This document shows positions 57,060 through 64,000 of a stretch of DNA of 64,000 bases, in pieces. Each line of letters opens with the position of its first letter. The first letter of the stretch is position 1. The position numbers and the translations under genes are program-made. The notes beneath the pieces were generated by a model. It made no database searches, was not told the DNA's origin, and saw only the letters and a list, made by a program, of their open reading frames with translations. The stretch covers positions 7,708,501-7,772,500 of the forward strand of contig NZ_JARXYJ010000001.1 of the NCBI RefSeq assembly GCF_029894425.1, given 5' to 3'. The stretch comes from Streptomyces sp. SAI-127 (lineage in GTDB: Bacteria > Actinomycetota > Actinomycetes > Streptomycetales > Streptomycetaceae).

Positions 57060-57776
57060 TCAGTCTTCGCCGAGGTATGCCTTGCGGACCGACTCGTCGT
57101 GGAGGAGGTCTTGTCCGGTGCCGGACAGGACGATGTTGCCGACTTCCATGACGTGTCCCTGGTCGGCGAGCGAGAGCGCCGCCTGGGCGTTCTGCTCGAC
57201 GAGGAGGATCGTCGTGCCCTGGGACTTCAGCTCGACGATGGTCGACATGATCTTCTGCATCATGATCGGGGAGAGGCCCATGGAGGGCTCGTCGAGCATC
57301 AGGAGCTTGGGCTGGGACATGAGCGCGCGGCCCATGGCCAGCATCTGCTGTTCGCCGCCGGAGAGCGTGCCTGCCGCCTGGTTGCGGCGTTCGCCGAGGA
57401 TCGGGAAGAGCTCGTAGGTGCGCTGTACGTCCTTTTCGATGCCCTCCTTGTCCTTGCGGAGGAAGGCTCCGAGCTGGAGGTTCTCGAAGATCGTCAGGCG
57501 GGGGAAGATGTGCCGGCCTTCGGGGGAGTGGGCGAGTCCGAAGGAGACGATCTTGTGGGCGGGAATGCCGGCCAGGGGCTTGCCGTCGAAGAGGATCTTG
57601 CCGGAGGTCGGCTTCAGCAGGCCCGAGAGCGTGCGCAGTGTCGTGGTCTTTCCGGCGCCGTTGGTGCCGATGAGGGTGACGACCTGGCCGGCTTCGACGC
57701 TGAAGGAGATGCCTTTGACGGCTTCGATCTTGCCGTAGGAGACCCGGAGGTCCTCGACTTCGAGGAGTGCGGTCAC
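57060..57776 (-). CDS. livF: Branched-chain amino-acid ABC transporter ATPase LivF
   Basis: A 238-aa ABC ATPase of the LivF type, last gene of the liv operon. Walker A is GTNGAGKTT near 36-44, the signature is LSGGEQQMLAMGRAL, and Walker B is LLMLDEPSMGLSP. The family-specific DLRVSYGKIEAVKGISF starts the protein. It pairs with LivG to drive uptake of leucine, isoleucine, valine or related amides through LivH/LivM. GTG 57776 overlaps the livG stop by four bases. Confidence 0.92.
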   Translation of the reverse strand: MTALLEVEDLRVSYGKIEAVKGISFSVEAGQVVTLIGTNGAGKTTTLRTLSGLLKPTSGKILFDGKPLAGIPAHKIVSFGLAHSPEGRHIFPRLTIFENLQLGAFLRKDKEGIEKDVQRTYELFPILGERRNQAAGTLSGGEQQMLAMGRALMSQPKLLMLDEPSMGLSPIMMQKIMSTIVELKSQGTTILLVEQNAQAALSLADQGHVMEVGNIVLSGTGQDLLHDESVRKAYLGED

Positions 57777-58630
57777 TGGGCTTCTCCCTTGGTGCCGGTG
57801 GTGCTCTCCGCTTCGGCCGCGTCGGTCGCGGCGGCTTCCGTCGCGCCGGGGTCGCCGTCGAAGGGTTCGCCGAGGTAGGCGGCGATGACGCGTTCGTCGG
57901 CCTGGACGACGTCGGAGGTGCCTTCGACGAGTTTTTCGCCCTGGACGAGGACGGCGACGCGGTCGGAGAGGTTGAAGACGAAGCGCATGTCGTGCTCGAT
58001 GAGGAGGACGGCGATGCCCTTGTCGCGGATGGCGAAGACCAACTCTTCGGTGGCGCGCGTCTCTTGGGGGTTCATGCCGGCGGTGGGCTCGTCCAGGAGG
58101 AGCAGGCCGGGGTCGGAGGCGAGTGCGCGGGCGATCTCCAGCTTGCGCTGTTCGCCGTAGGGGAGGTTGCGGGCGAGGTGGTCGCGCTTGGCCTCCAGGC
58201 CGATGAACTCAAGGAGTTCCATGGCCCGTTCCTCGCTGGCCTTCTCCGCCTTCTTGAAGCCGGGGCCGCGGAGCAGTGCCGACCAGAGGCCTTCCTTGGT
58301 CCGCGTGTGGCGGCCTACGAGGACGTTCTCGAGGACCGTCATGTTGGAGAACAGGCGGATGTTCTGGAAGGTGCGGGCGATGCCGGCCTGGGTCACCAGG
58401 TGGGGCTTGGGCGGGAGGACGGTGCCCTTGTAGGAGACCGTGCCTTCCGTGGGGACGTACAGGCCGGTGAGGCAGTTGAAGAAGGTGGTCTTGCCTGCGC
58501 CGTTGGGGCCGATGAGGCCGACGATCTCGCCGGAGTTGACGGTGAAGTCGACCGAGCGGACGGCGGTGAGGCCGCCGAAGCGCATGGTGACGTTGCGGGC
58601 TTCGAGTACAGGTGTCGTCATGGTGCTCAC
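57773..58630 (-). CDS. livG: Branched-chain amino-acid ABC transporter ATPase LivG
   Basis: A 285-aa ABC ATPase of the LivG type. Walker A is GPNGAGKTTFFN, the signature is the LivG-specific LPYGEQRKLEIARAL and Walker B is LLLLDEPTAGMNP, followed by LLIEHDMRFVFNLSDRVAVL. A tail of about 30 Ala/Glu/Thr-rich residues is lineage-specific. GTG 58630 makes the GTGA overlap with livM; ATG 58621 three codons later is the alternative. Confidence 0.92.
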   Translation of the reverse strand: MSTMTTPVLEARNVTMRFGGLTAVRSVDFTVNSGEIVGLIGPNGAGKTTFFNCLTGLYVPTEGTVSYKGTVLPPKPHLVTQAGIARTFQNIRLFSNMTVLENVLVGRHTRTKEGLWSALLRGPGFKKAEKASEERAMELLEFIGLEAKRDHLARNLPYGEQRKLEIARALASDPGLLLLDEPTAGMNPQETRATEELVFAIRDKGIAVLLIEHDMRFVFNLSDRVAVLVQGEKLVEGTSDVVQADERVIAAYLGEPFDGDPGATEAAATDAAEAESTTGTKGEAQ

Positions 58631-60405
58631 GCCCCCGCCTTGGTGACGGCGGCCGGTTCGCCGGACAGCGTCGTTTGTTCTGGTATGTCGAGTTGGCCGG
58701 TCTCGTGGAATTCGAGTTGGTTGCGGCGGTTGGCGATGATGCCTTCGGGGCGGAAGCGCATCAGCAGGATGAGGGCGATGCCGAAGGCGAGCAGCGACTT
58801 GTCCTGGAGGAAGACGAGCTTCTCCGGGAGGAGGTAGAGCAGGGCGGCGCCGAGGATGGGGCCGGCGACCGTGCCCATGCCGCCGAGGACGACCGCGGCG
58901 AGCAGGAAGGCGGAGTTCGGGGGCGTGGAGCCGGCGAACTGGTACGGCGTCGGGACGACGCTGTAGGTGACGTGGGCGCTGACGGTGCCGGCGAGGCCGG
59001 CGAGGGTGGCGCCGAGGGCGAAGGCGATGAGTTTGACGCGGAAGCCGTTGATGCCCATGGCGGTGGCGGCGGTTTCGTCTTCGCGGATGGCGATCCAGGA
59101 GCGGCCGATGCGGGAGTCGGCGGCGCGGGTGTAGACCAGGACCACGAGGGCCATGATCAGCACCATGAGGAGGTAGTAGTTGGCGAAGCGGCCGAGGGTG
59201 AAGCCGCCGATGTCGTGTGCTTCGCCGAGGTTGAACCCGAGGAGGTTGAGGTCCGGGATGGCCGGGATGCCGTTGGGTCCGTTGGTGAGGTCGGGGCCGG
59301 AGTCGCCGTCCATGTTGTTGACGGCGATGCGGAAGATCTCTCCGAAGCCGAGGGTGACGATGGCGAGGTAGTCGCCGCGCAGTCGCAGGGTGGGGGCGCC
59401 GATGAGGACGCCGAAGACGAGCGATGCGGCGGCGCCGGTGAGGGCGGCGGCCCAGAAGGGGAAGTGGACGCCGGAGAAGCGGGAGAACTCGGAGCCGGAG
59501 ACGAGGGCGGCGGTGTAGGCGCCGACGCCGAGGAAGGCGACGTATCCGAGGTCGAGGAGGCCCGCGAGGCCGACGACGATGTTGAGGCCCAGGGCGACGG
59601 TCCCGAAGATCAGGATGTTGACGCCGATGTTGGCGTAGTGGTCGTTGGTCTGGGTGAAGGGGAACGCGATCGCGGCGGCGAAGCCCATGGCGAGCGTGAA
59701 GCTGCGGTTGCGGGCGACGATCCGGGAGAAGCGGTCGTTGAGGCCTGCGGTGTGCAGGGCCCAGACGGCGAAGACGACGACGATGAGGTAGCCGACGAAG
59801 AGTTCGCCGTACTCGGTGTCGATGCCGTAGGTGAACACCGCCAGGCCGATGATCGTGACGATCGTGATGATCGCGCGCTCGAGCCAGGGGCTGAGGGGCT
59901 GGGCGGGGGGGATGCCGTCGGGCTTGGCGAGGTACGCCTTGAGGTTCTCCTTGGCGCTCGCGGTGCGAGGCTCGGGGAGGGCGAAGGCGCCGATGACGGG
60001 CAGGAGGGAGGCGATGGCCGCGACCCAGCCGCCCGGTTCGAGGTTGGCGAGTCCGCCGAGTTCGACGGCGATCGAGACGATCGTGTACCAGGTGACGCCG
60101 AAGCCGCCGAGGGCGGTGAGCGCCAGGGGTGCGTTGTTGCGGGCGGGTATGAGGCCGCGCAGGGGGCGGATGTCGTACGCCGCGAGGGCGAACAGGGTGG
60201 TGAGGAGACCGGCGATGAAGGTCAGCCACTGGAGGCCGCCGGGGTAGCCGGTGATGGTGAGGTCGCCGGGGAACTCGCTGGTCCAGGTCCAGGCGAGGAA
60301 GGCGGAGGCGGCGGTGGCGATGCCTCCGGCGAGGAGGAGCGCGCGGGCCGCGGCGAGGGGCAGCGGGATCAGGCCGCGAGTGGTGGTGTCGGTCATCGTG
60401 ATCAC
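58627..60405 (-). CDS. livM: Branched-chain amino-acid ABC transporter permease LivM
   Basis: A 592-aa permease, longer than a typical LivM of about 350-420 residues. The C-terminal half (from about 235) is the LivM core, with LNIVVGLAGLLDLGYVAFLGVGAYTAALV, LRLRGDYLAIVTLGFGEI and GGMGTVAGPILGAALLYLLPE. The N-terminal 230 residues add about five or six extra membrane segments, beginning PLAAARALLLAGGIATAASAFLAW. GTG 60405 overlaps livH by four bases; ATG 60396 is an alternative. It forms the channel with LivH. Confidence 0.9.
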   Translation of the reverse strand: MITMTDTTTRGLIPLPLAAARALLLAGGIATAASAFLAWTWTSEFPGDLTITGYPGGLQWLTFIAGLLTTLFALAAYDIRPLRGLIPARNNAPLALTALGGFGVTWYTIVSIAVELGGLANLEPGGWVAAIASLLPVIGAFALPEPRTASAKENLKAYLAKPDGIPPAQPLSPWLERAIITIVTIIGLAVFTYGIDTEYGELFVGYLIVVVFAVWALHTAGLNDRFSRIVARNRSFTLAMGFAAAIAFPFTQTNDHYANIGVNILIFGTVALGLNIVVGLAGLLDLGYVAFLGVGAYTAALVSGSEFSRFSGVHFPFWAAALTGAAASLVFGVLIGAPTLRLRGDYLAIVTLGFGEIFRIAVNNMDGDSGPDLTNGPNGIPAIPDLNLLGFNLGEAHDIGGFTLGRFANYYLLMVLIMALVVLVYTRAADSRIGRSWIAIREDETAATAMGINGFRVKLIAFALGATLAGLAGTVSAHVTYSVVPTPYQFAGSTPPNSAFLLAAVVLGGMGTVAGPILGAALLYLLPEKLVFLQDKSLLAFGIALILLMRFRPEGIIANRRNQLEFHETGQLDIPEQTTLSGEPAAVTKAGA

Positions 60406-61331
60406 GCCCTGTCCGCTACGCGTTCGCCGAGCAGGCCTTGTGGCCTGACGAGGAGGACGAGGATGAGCAGGCAGAAGGCCCAGACGTCCTTCCAGGAGCC
60501 GCCGCCGAAGAGGTGCATACCGGGGATGTCGTCGATGTAGGCGGAGGCGAGGGTCTCGGCGACGCCGAGGACCAGGCCGCCGAGCATGGCGCCGTAGATG
60601 TTGCCGATGCCGCCGAGGACGGCTGCGGTGAAGGCCTTGAGGCCCATCAGGAAGCCCATGCGGTAGTCGATGCTGCCGTACTTGAGGCCGTAGGCGACGG
60701 CGGCGACGGCGGCGAAGAACCCGCCGATGGCGAAGGCGATCACGATGATGCGGTTGGTGTCGATGCCCATGAGCTGTGCGGTGTCCGGGTCCTGGGCGGT
60801 GGCCTGCATGGCGCGGCCGGTGCGGGACTTGCGGACGAAGAACGCGAGGGCGGACATGCAGACGATGGCGGCGACCACGAGGAAGATGTCGGCGTCCTTG
60901 ATGGTGACGGAGCCTATGTCGTGGGTGCCGTCGAGGCCGGGGAAGGCGACGGCGCGGTCGGCGCGGGGGTAGAAGTTGCGGACGACTTCCTGGAGGGCCA
61001 GGGAGAGACCGATCGCGGTGATGAGCGGTGCGAGCCGTGGGGCTCCGCGCAGGGGCCGGTAGGCAAACCGTTCCGCTCCGACGGCGATGAGGATGGCGAC
61101 TATTCCGCCGCCTATCAGCATCAGGGGGACGGCGAGAGCCATAGAGGTGCCGTCGGGCAAGAGGTAGAAGTAGACCGTGAAGGCGCCGAAGGCGCCGGTC
61201 ATGAAGATCTCGCCGTGCGCGAAGTTGATGAGCTGGACGATGCCGTACACCATCGTGTAGCCGATGGCGATCAGCCCGTACATCGAGCCCAGAAGCAGCC
61301 CGTTGGCCAGCTGCTGCGGCAGGGTGTTCAC
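60402..61331 (-). CDS. livH: Branched-chain amino-acid ABC transporter permease LivH
   Basis: A 309-aa permease with about eight membrane segments. LivH features are QQLANGLLLGSMYGLIAIGYTMVYGIVQLINFAHGEIFM at the N-terminus, LITAIGLSLALQEVVR, DTAQLMGIDTNRIIVIAFAIGG and FTAAVLGGIGNIYGAMLGGLVLGV. GTG 61331 has GGAGG seven bases upstream. It is separated from livK by 133 bases containing a strong hairpin, the only large gap in the operon. Confidence 0.92.
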   Translation of the reverse strand: MNTLPQQLANGLLLGSMYGLIAIGYTMVYGIVQLINFAHGEIFMTGAFGAFTVYFYLLPDGTSMALAVPLMLIGGGIVAILIAVGAERFAYRPLRGAPRLAPLITAIGLSLALQEVVRNFYPRADRAVAFPGLDGTHDIGSVTIKDADIFLVVAAIVCMSALAFFVRKSRTGRAMQATAQDPDTAQLMGIDTNRIIVIAFAIGGFFAAVAAVAYGLKYGSIDYRMGFLMGLKAFTAAVLGGIGNIYGAMLGGLVLGVAETLASAYIDDIPGMHLFGGGSWKDVWAFCLLILVLLVRPQGLLGERVADRA

Positions 61332-61396
61332 CGCGTGGCCTCCATTGTCGCTGGTGGTCGTGTGCACATATCGCGTGCTGGGGTGGGGTGTGGCAA

Positions 61397-61431
61397 GGGC
61401 CGCGCGGTCGGGGTCCCCTCCCGCGCGGCCC
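61397..61431. terminator. Hairpin between livK and livH
   Basis: GGGCCGCGCGG pairs perfectly with CCGCGCGGCCC; the loop contains a further GGGG-T-CCCC stem. No T-run follows in the livK direction. It may end part of the transcripts or protect the livK mRNA, giving excess binding protein. Confidence 0.5.
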
Positions 61432-61464
61432 GTGGTGGTGTTGCTGTGCGCTGCTGGGCCTGGC

Positions 61465-62703
61465 CTAGCCGAGGTCGGCGGTGCCGGTCTTCACAGCCTT
61501 CCACGCACCCTTGGTGACCTGGTAGACGGTCAGCTGCTTGTTGGTGGTGTCGCCGTACTGGTCGAAGGCGACCTTGCCGGAGATGCCCTCGAAGTCGGAC
61601 TTCTGGACGCCGTCGACGACGGAGGAGCGCAGGGCGTTGATGTCGCTGGGGACCTTGCCGTCGTTGGCGTCGACGGCGGCCTTCACGGCCTTGATGATGG
61701 CGGTGGTGGCGTCGTAGGAGTACGCGCCGTAGGCGCCGTAGTCACCCTTGTAGCCCTTGGACTTGTACGTCTCGATGAACGTCTTGGCGGCGGGCAGGGT
61801 GTCGGCGGGGACACCGACGGCCGTGGCGAGGTCGCCCTCGGAGGAGGTGCCCGCGGTCTCGATGTACGTGGAGGCGAACATGCCGTCACCGCCGAAGAGC
61901 GGGACCTTGACTCCGCCGCCCTTGAGCTGCTTGGTGATCAGGGAGGACTCGTCGTACTGGCCGCCGTAGTAGAGCAGGTCGGCGCCGGAGTTCTTGACCT
62001 TGGTGACGAGGGAACCGAAGTCCTTGTCGCCGGTGTTGACGTGGTCGGTGCCGACGACGGTGCCGCCGAGCTTCTTGAACTGCTCGTTGAAGATCTTCGC
62101 GAGGCCGGCGCCGTAGGTCTGCTTGTCGTCGACGACGAAGACCTTCTTCTTCTTGAGGCCGTTGTACGCGTAGTCGGCGGCGAAGCTGCCCTGGAGCTCG
62201 TCGGTGGTGGCGGTGCGGAAGTACGTCTTGTACGGCCGCTTCTTGTCCGTCTGCCAGTTCTTGCCCTGGGTCAGCTCGGGGTTGGTGTTCGAGGGGGAGA
62301 TCTGGACCATGTTGGCCGAGGAGAACACCTGCTGCATGGTCTGGGCGACGCCGGAGTTCAGCGGGCCGACGGCGCCGACGGCGGTCTTGTCGCCGGTGAT
62401 GGTGGTGGCGTTGGACTGACCGGTGGCGGGCTGCGCCTTGTCGTCGTAGGCCTTCAGCTTGAAGGTGACGCCGGGGACGAGCTTGTTCTTGTTGGCGTCG
62501 TCGACGGCGATCTGAGCGCCGTACTGGATGCCGAGACCCGTGGTGGAGTTCTCGCCGGAGAGCGGGGCGTCCACGCCGATCGTCAGGGTGGTGCCACCCC
62601 CGCCTTCGCTGTCGCCGCCACTGTCGTCTCGGGAGCCGCAGGCGGTGAGCGTCAGAGCTCCAGTCGCGAAGACGGAGGTCAGTATCACCATGGAACGTCG
62701 CAC
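61465..62703 (-). CDS. livK: Branched-chain amino-acid ABC transporter substrate-binding lipoprotein
   Basis: A 412-aa type 1 periplasmic-binding-fold protein anchored as a lipoprotein: the signal VRRSMVILTSVFATGALTLTACGS has lipobox LTAC with the modified Cys at about 22, then a Ser/Gly-rich linker. The binding domain has LTIGVDAPLSGENSTTGLGIQYGAQIAVDDAN and VVDDKQTYGAGLAKIFNEQF. It would deliver leucine, isoleucine, valine or a similar solute to LivHMGF. Lipidation depends on Lgt, also encoded in this window. GTG 62703 follows AAAGGA and heads the operon. Confidence 0.92.
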   Translation of the reverse strand: MRRSMVILTSVFATGALTLTACGSRDDSGGDSEGGGGTTLTIGVDAPLSGENSTTGLGIQYGAQIAVDDANKNKLVPGVTFKLKAYDDKAQPATGQSNATTITGDKTAVGAVGPLNSGVAQTMQQVFSSANMVQISPSNTNPELTQGKNWQTDKKRPYKTYFRTATTDELQGSFAADYAYNGLKKKKVFVVDDKQTYGAGLAKIFNEQFKKLGGTVVGTDHVNTGDKDFGSLVTKVKNSGADLLYYGGQYDESSLITKQLKGGGVKVPLFGGDGMFASTYIETAGTSSEGDLATAVGVPADTLPAAKTFIETYKSKGYKGDYGAYGAYSYDATTAIIKAVKAAVDANDGKVPSDINALRSSVVDGVQKSDFEGISGKVAFDQYGDTTNKQLTVYQVTKGAWKAVKTGTADLG

Positions 62704-62919
62704 AATCAGGTCCTTTCCGCAGGCACACGCGCCCTCGTGGGTGCGGCCTTGTGCCGCGCTGGTACCGAACTCCCGATGGAGCGGTGACTGGCCGTGACTC
62801 TAAGCCCGGTTTGCAGGCAGGGGCATCGCTGTGCGCTGGCTTGTGACTTTCTTGTTATGACGGGGTGGATGGTGCGCTTCCGCCGAGGGGGCTCTCAGCC
62901 GGTTTGGCGGAATTTCCCC

Positions 62920-63489
62920 TCAGTCCGCATTTTGAGAACCTGCACTTCCGCTTGGCCGTCCGGCCTGTGACGCCGTCCCAGTGGCGCAGGCGCCTCGAAG
63001 GAGCTCGAAAAGGTCGTGGGAGTAGGCCCGGCCGAAGATGAAACTGTGGTGTTGTATTGCGCGCGTGTTACGGAGCGTCACGTCAAGAAATGGTAGGTCG
63101 GCATTCAGCGGCAGACCCGAACAGTCGGAAACCGATATCTCCACGGTGACCCGGCGGGTCGTGCCGGGGTGCACGGTGAAGGCCTCGGGCAGGGCGTGGG
63201 CGGTGAGGCCGGTGAAGGCGGCGCCGGTGACCCGGAGGGTGACGGGGGGTCCGCTGCGGACGTCGACGGCGAAGCGGAAGCGGCCGCTGGTGGGGTGGGC
63301 GCCGGCGGTTTCGGGGAGTCCGGCGGGTCCGAGGTACCGCCAGGCGGTGACGTTGGCGGGCCAGGGGACGGGGGTGTCCGGGACCTTCGTGCGGTGCTCG
63401 TCGGCCAGAACGCGGGGGAGGAGGATGCCGGCCGCGAGCAGGGTGAGCGCGGCCGTTGCCAGAGTGGTCCTGCGGGCCCTGGGCGACAC
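62920..63489 (-). CDS. Hypothetical exported or membrane-anchored protein
   Basis: A 189-aa protein I do not recognise. The N-terminus VSPRARRTTLATAALTLLAAGILLPRVLADEHR is a signal peptide or anchor (basic region, then residues about 8-27 hydrophobic). The rest looks like one beta-sandwich domain, with FAVDVRSGPPVTLRVTGAAF, HPGTTRRVTVEISVSDCSG and LPFLDVTLRNTRAIQHHSF. GTG 63489 was chosen for GGGAGA just upstream. In-frame starts at 63501 (GTG) and 63513 (TTG) exist. A possible missing N-terminal part lies in another frame upstream (see findings). Confidence 0.55.
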   Translation of the reverse strand: MSPRARRTTLATAALTLLAAGILLPRVLADEHRTKVPDTPVPWPANVTAWRYLGPAGLPETAGAHPTSGRFRFAVDVRSGPPVTLRVTGAAFTGLTAHALPEAFTVHPGTTRRVTVEISVSDCSGLPLNADLPFLDVTLRNTRAIQHHSFIFGRAYSHDLFELLRGACATGTASQAGRPSGSAGSQNAD

Positions 63490-63513
63490 AGCTTCTCCCA
63501 CCGCGATGTCCAA

Positions 63514-63849
63514 CGGTCCGTCAGGCGTGTCGCGTCGGCGCCGATGACGTCGTGACTCTCCCCCGCCGCCGGTGAGTTGACGGGCTCGACGGGGCCGATT
63601 CCGGTCATGGGAGAACGGTAGGGGTGCCGGGGGTTCGTGCCCAGTCGGTGTGCGCCCCAGGGCCTGCCCGGCGGGTCATGCCGACGTCGCGGGGTCTGGC
63701 ACGCACTCCCCCAAGGGGGACCCCAGCCGCGTTGTCGTCCCCTTGCCCACCTCTCGGATTCGCTCGAGCGGGGGGACACCCATGACCCCGCTCACCCGCA
63801 CTGATCAGGCACCGGTGCGTGAAGTCGGCCCCGATCCGCCGGACAGGCC
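63514..63849. other. Intergenic stretch with a dispersed repeat
   Basis: No well-supported gene is seen here. A short minus-strand frame from ATG 63608 leads into the hypothetical gene out of phase. The right part holds a repeat at 63700-63785. Confidence 0.5.
63700..63785. repeat. Dispersed Streptomyces intergenic repeat
   Basis: The stretch contains the palindrome TCCCCCAAGGGGGA, then CGTTGTCGTCCCCTTGCCCA and CTCGAGCGGGGGGACACCCA. I recall nearly the same string between many Streptomyces genes; there is no second copy in this window to prove it. Confidence 0.4.
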
Positions 63850-64000
63850 CTAGCGGCCGGGGGCGTCCCGGAGCAGGCAGGTGAGTCGGGCGGTGCAGAC
63901 GCGTCGGCCCTCCTCGTCGCTGATCACGATCTCGTACGTCGCGGTGGAGCGCCCCCGGTGCACCGGTGTGGCCACTCCGGTGACCAGCCCGGAGCGGGCG
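63850..64000 (-). CDS. Hotdog-fold (PaaI-type) thioesterase, C-terminal part
   Basis: The last 49 codons of a minus-strand gene whose start lies beyond the window. The peptide SGLVTGVATPVHRGRSTATY followed by EIVISDEEGRRVCTARLTC is the last third of a PaaI/YbaW-type acyl-CoA thioesterase, where GxATPxHRGRxT is characteristic. These enzymes hydrolyse acyl-CoA or phenylacetyl-CoA; which substrate is used here cannot be told. The catalytic residue lies in the missing part. Confidence 0.75.
   Translation of the reverse strand, partial: ARSGLVTGVATPVHRGRSTATYEIVISDEEGRRVCTARLTCLLRDAPGR

Overview
The window looks like a chromosomal core segment of a Streptomyces. The evidence is very high GC with strong third-position GC bias, many GTG starts, ATGA/GTGA start-stop overlaps, purine-rich ribosome binding sites, and a gene order (his/trp, lgt, gltBD, pepN, pyk, an ANTAR regulator, livFGMHK) that I recall from the S. 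coelicolor SCO2007-SCO2048 region. No phage, insertion sequence or CRISPR array is visible. The only mobile-type gene is a freestanding LAGLIDADG homing endonuclease beside a tRNA-Leu.

Region 1 (1-10.1 kb) is amino-acid biosynthesis: the end of hisF, hisI, trpE (with an apparent one-base frameshift), a TIGR02234 membrane protein, two small membrane proteins, then trpC, a small trpM-like ORF, trpB and trpA. A thioredoxin-fold membrane-anchored protein and lgt follow. Region 2 (10.1-18.0 kb, minus strand) is a tightly overlapping seven-gene operon: four divergent ADP-ribosylglycohydrolase paralogues (one lacking the usual metal-binding aspartates), a ribokinase, a class III CoA-transferase and a CitE-like lyase. 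It diverges from a VIT/CCC1 metal transporter with possible iron boxes. Region 3 (19.3-25.4 kb) is gltB-gltD with a candidate GlnR box.

Region 4 (25.5-29.2 kb) has a GH46 chitosanase overlapping a zinc-finger rhomboid protease, diverging from an orphan cytochrome b (qcrB paralogue). Region 5 (29.2-39.0 kb) matches the actinobacterial KstR2 regulon for degrading the last two steroid rings (fadE-type genes, ipdF, kstR2, fadA6, ipdC, ipdB, ipdA, echA20 and two SDRs). Two near-identical 18-bp operator-like sites lie at its two divergent promoters.

Region 6 (39.0-53.7 kb) holds a metalloprotease-like protein, a GH35 beta-galactosidase with a divergent AraC regulator, a 0.63-kb degenerate tandem array with a 41-bp period, chorismate mutase, an orphan receiver, pepN, a PLP decarboxylase / amine N-monooxygenase pair of siderophore type, an SGNH hydrolase, a Tat-exported 5'-nucleotidase and a SIMPL protein. 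Region 7 (53.8-64.0 kb) has pyruvate kinase, the homing endonuclease, tRNA-Leu(CAA), PdtaR, the branched-chain amino-acid ABC system, a small exported protein and the end of a hotdog thioesterase.

All functional names rest on reading motifs by eye and on recalled families. No database search was run.
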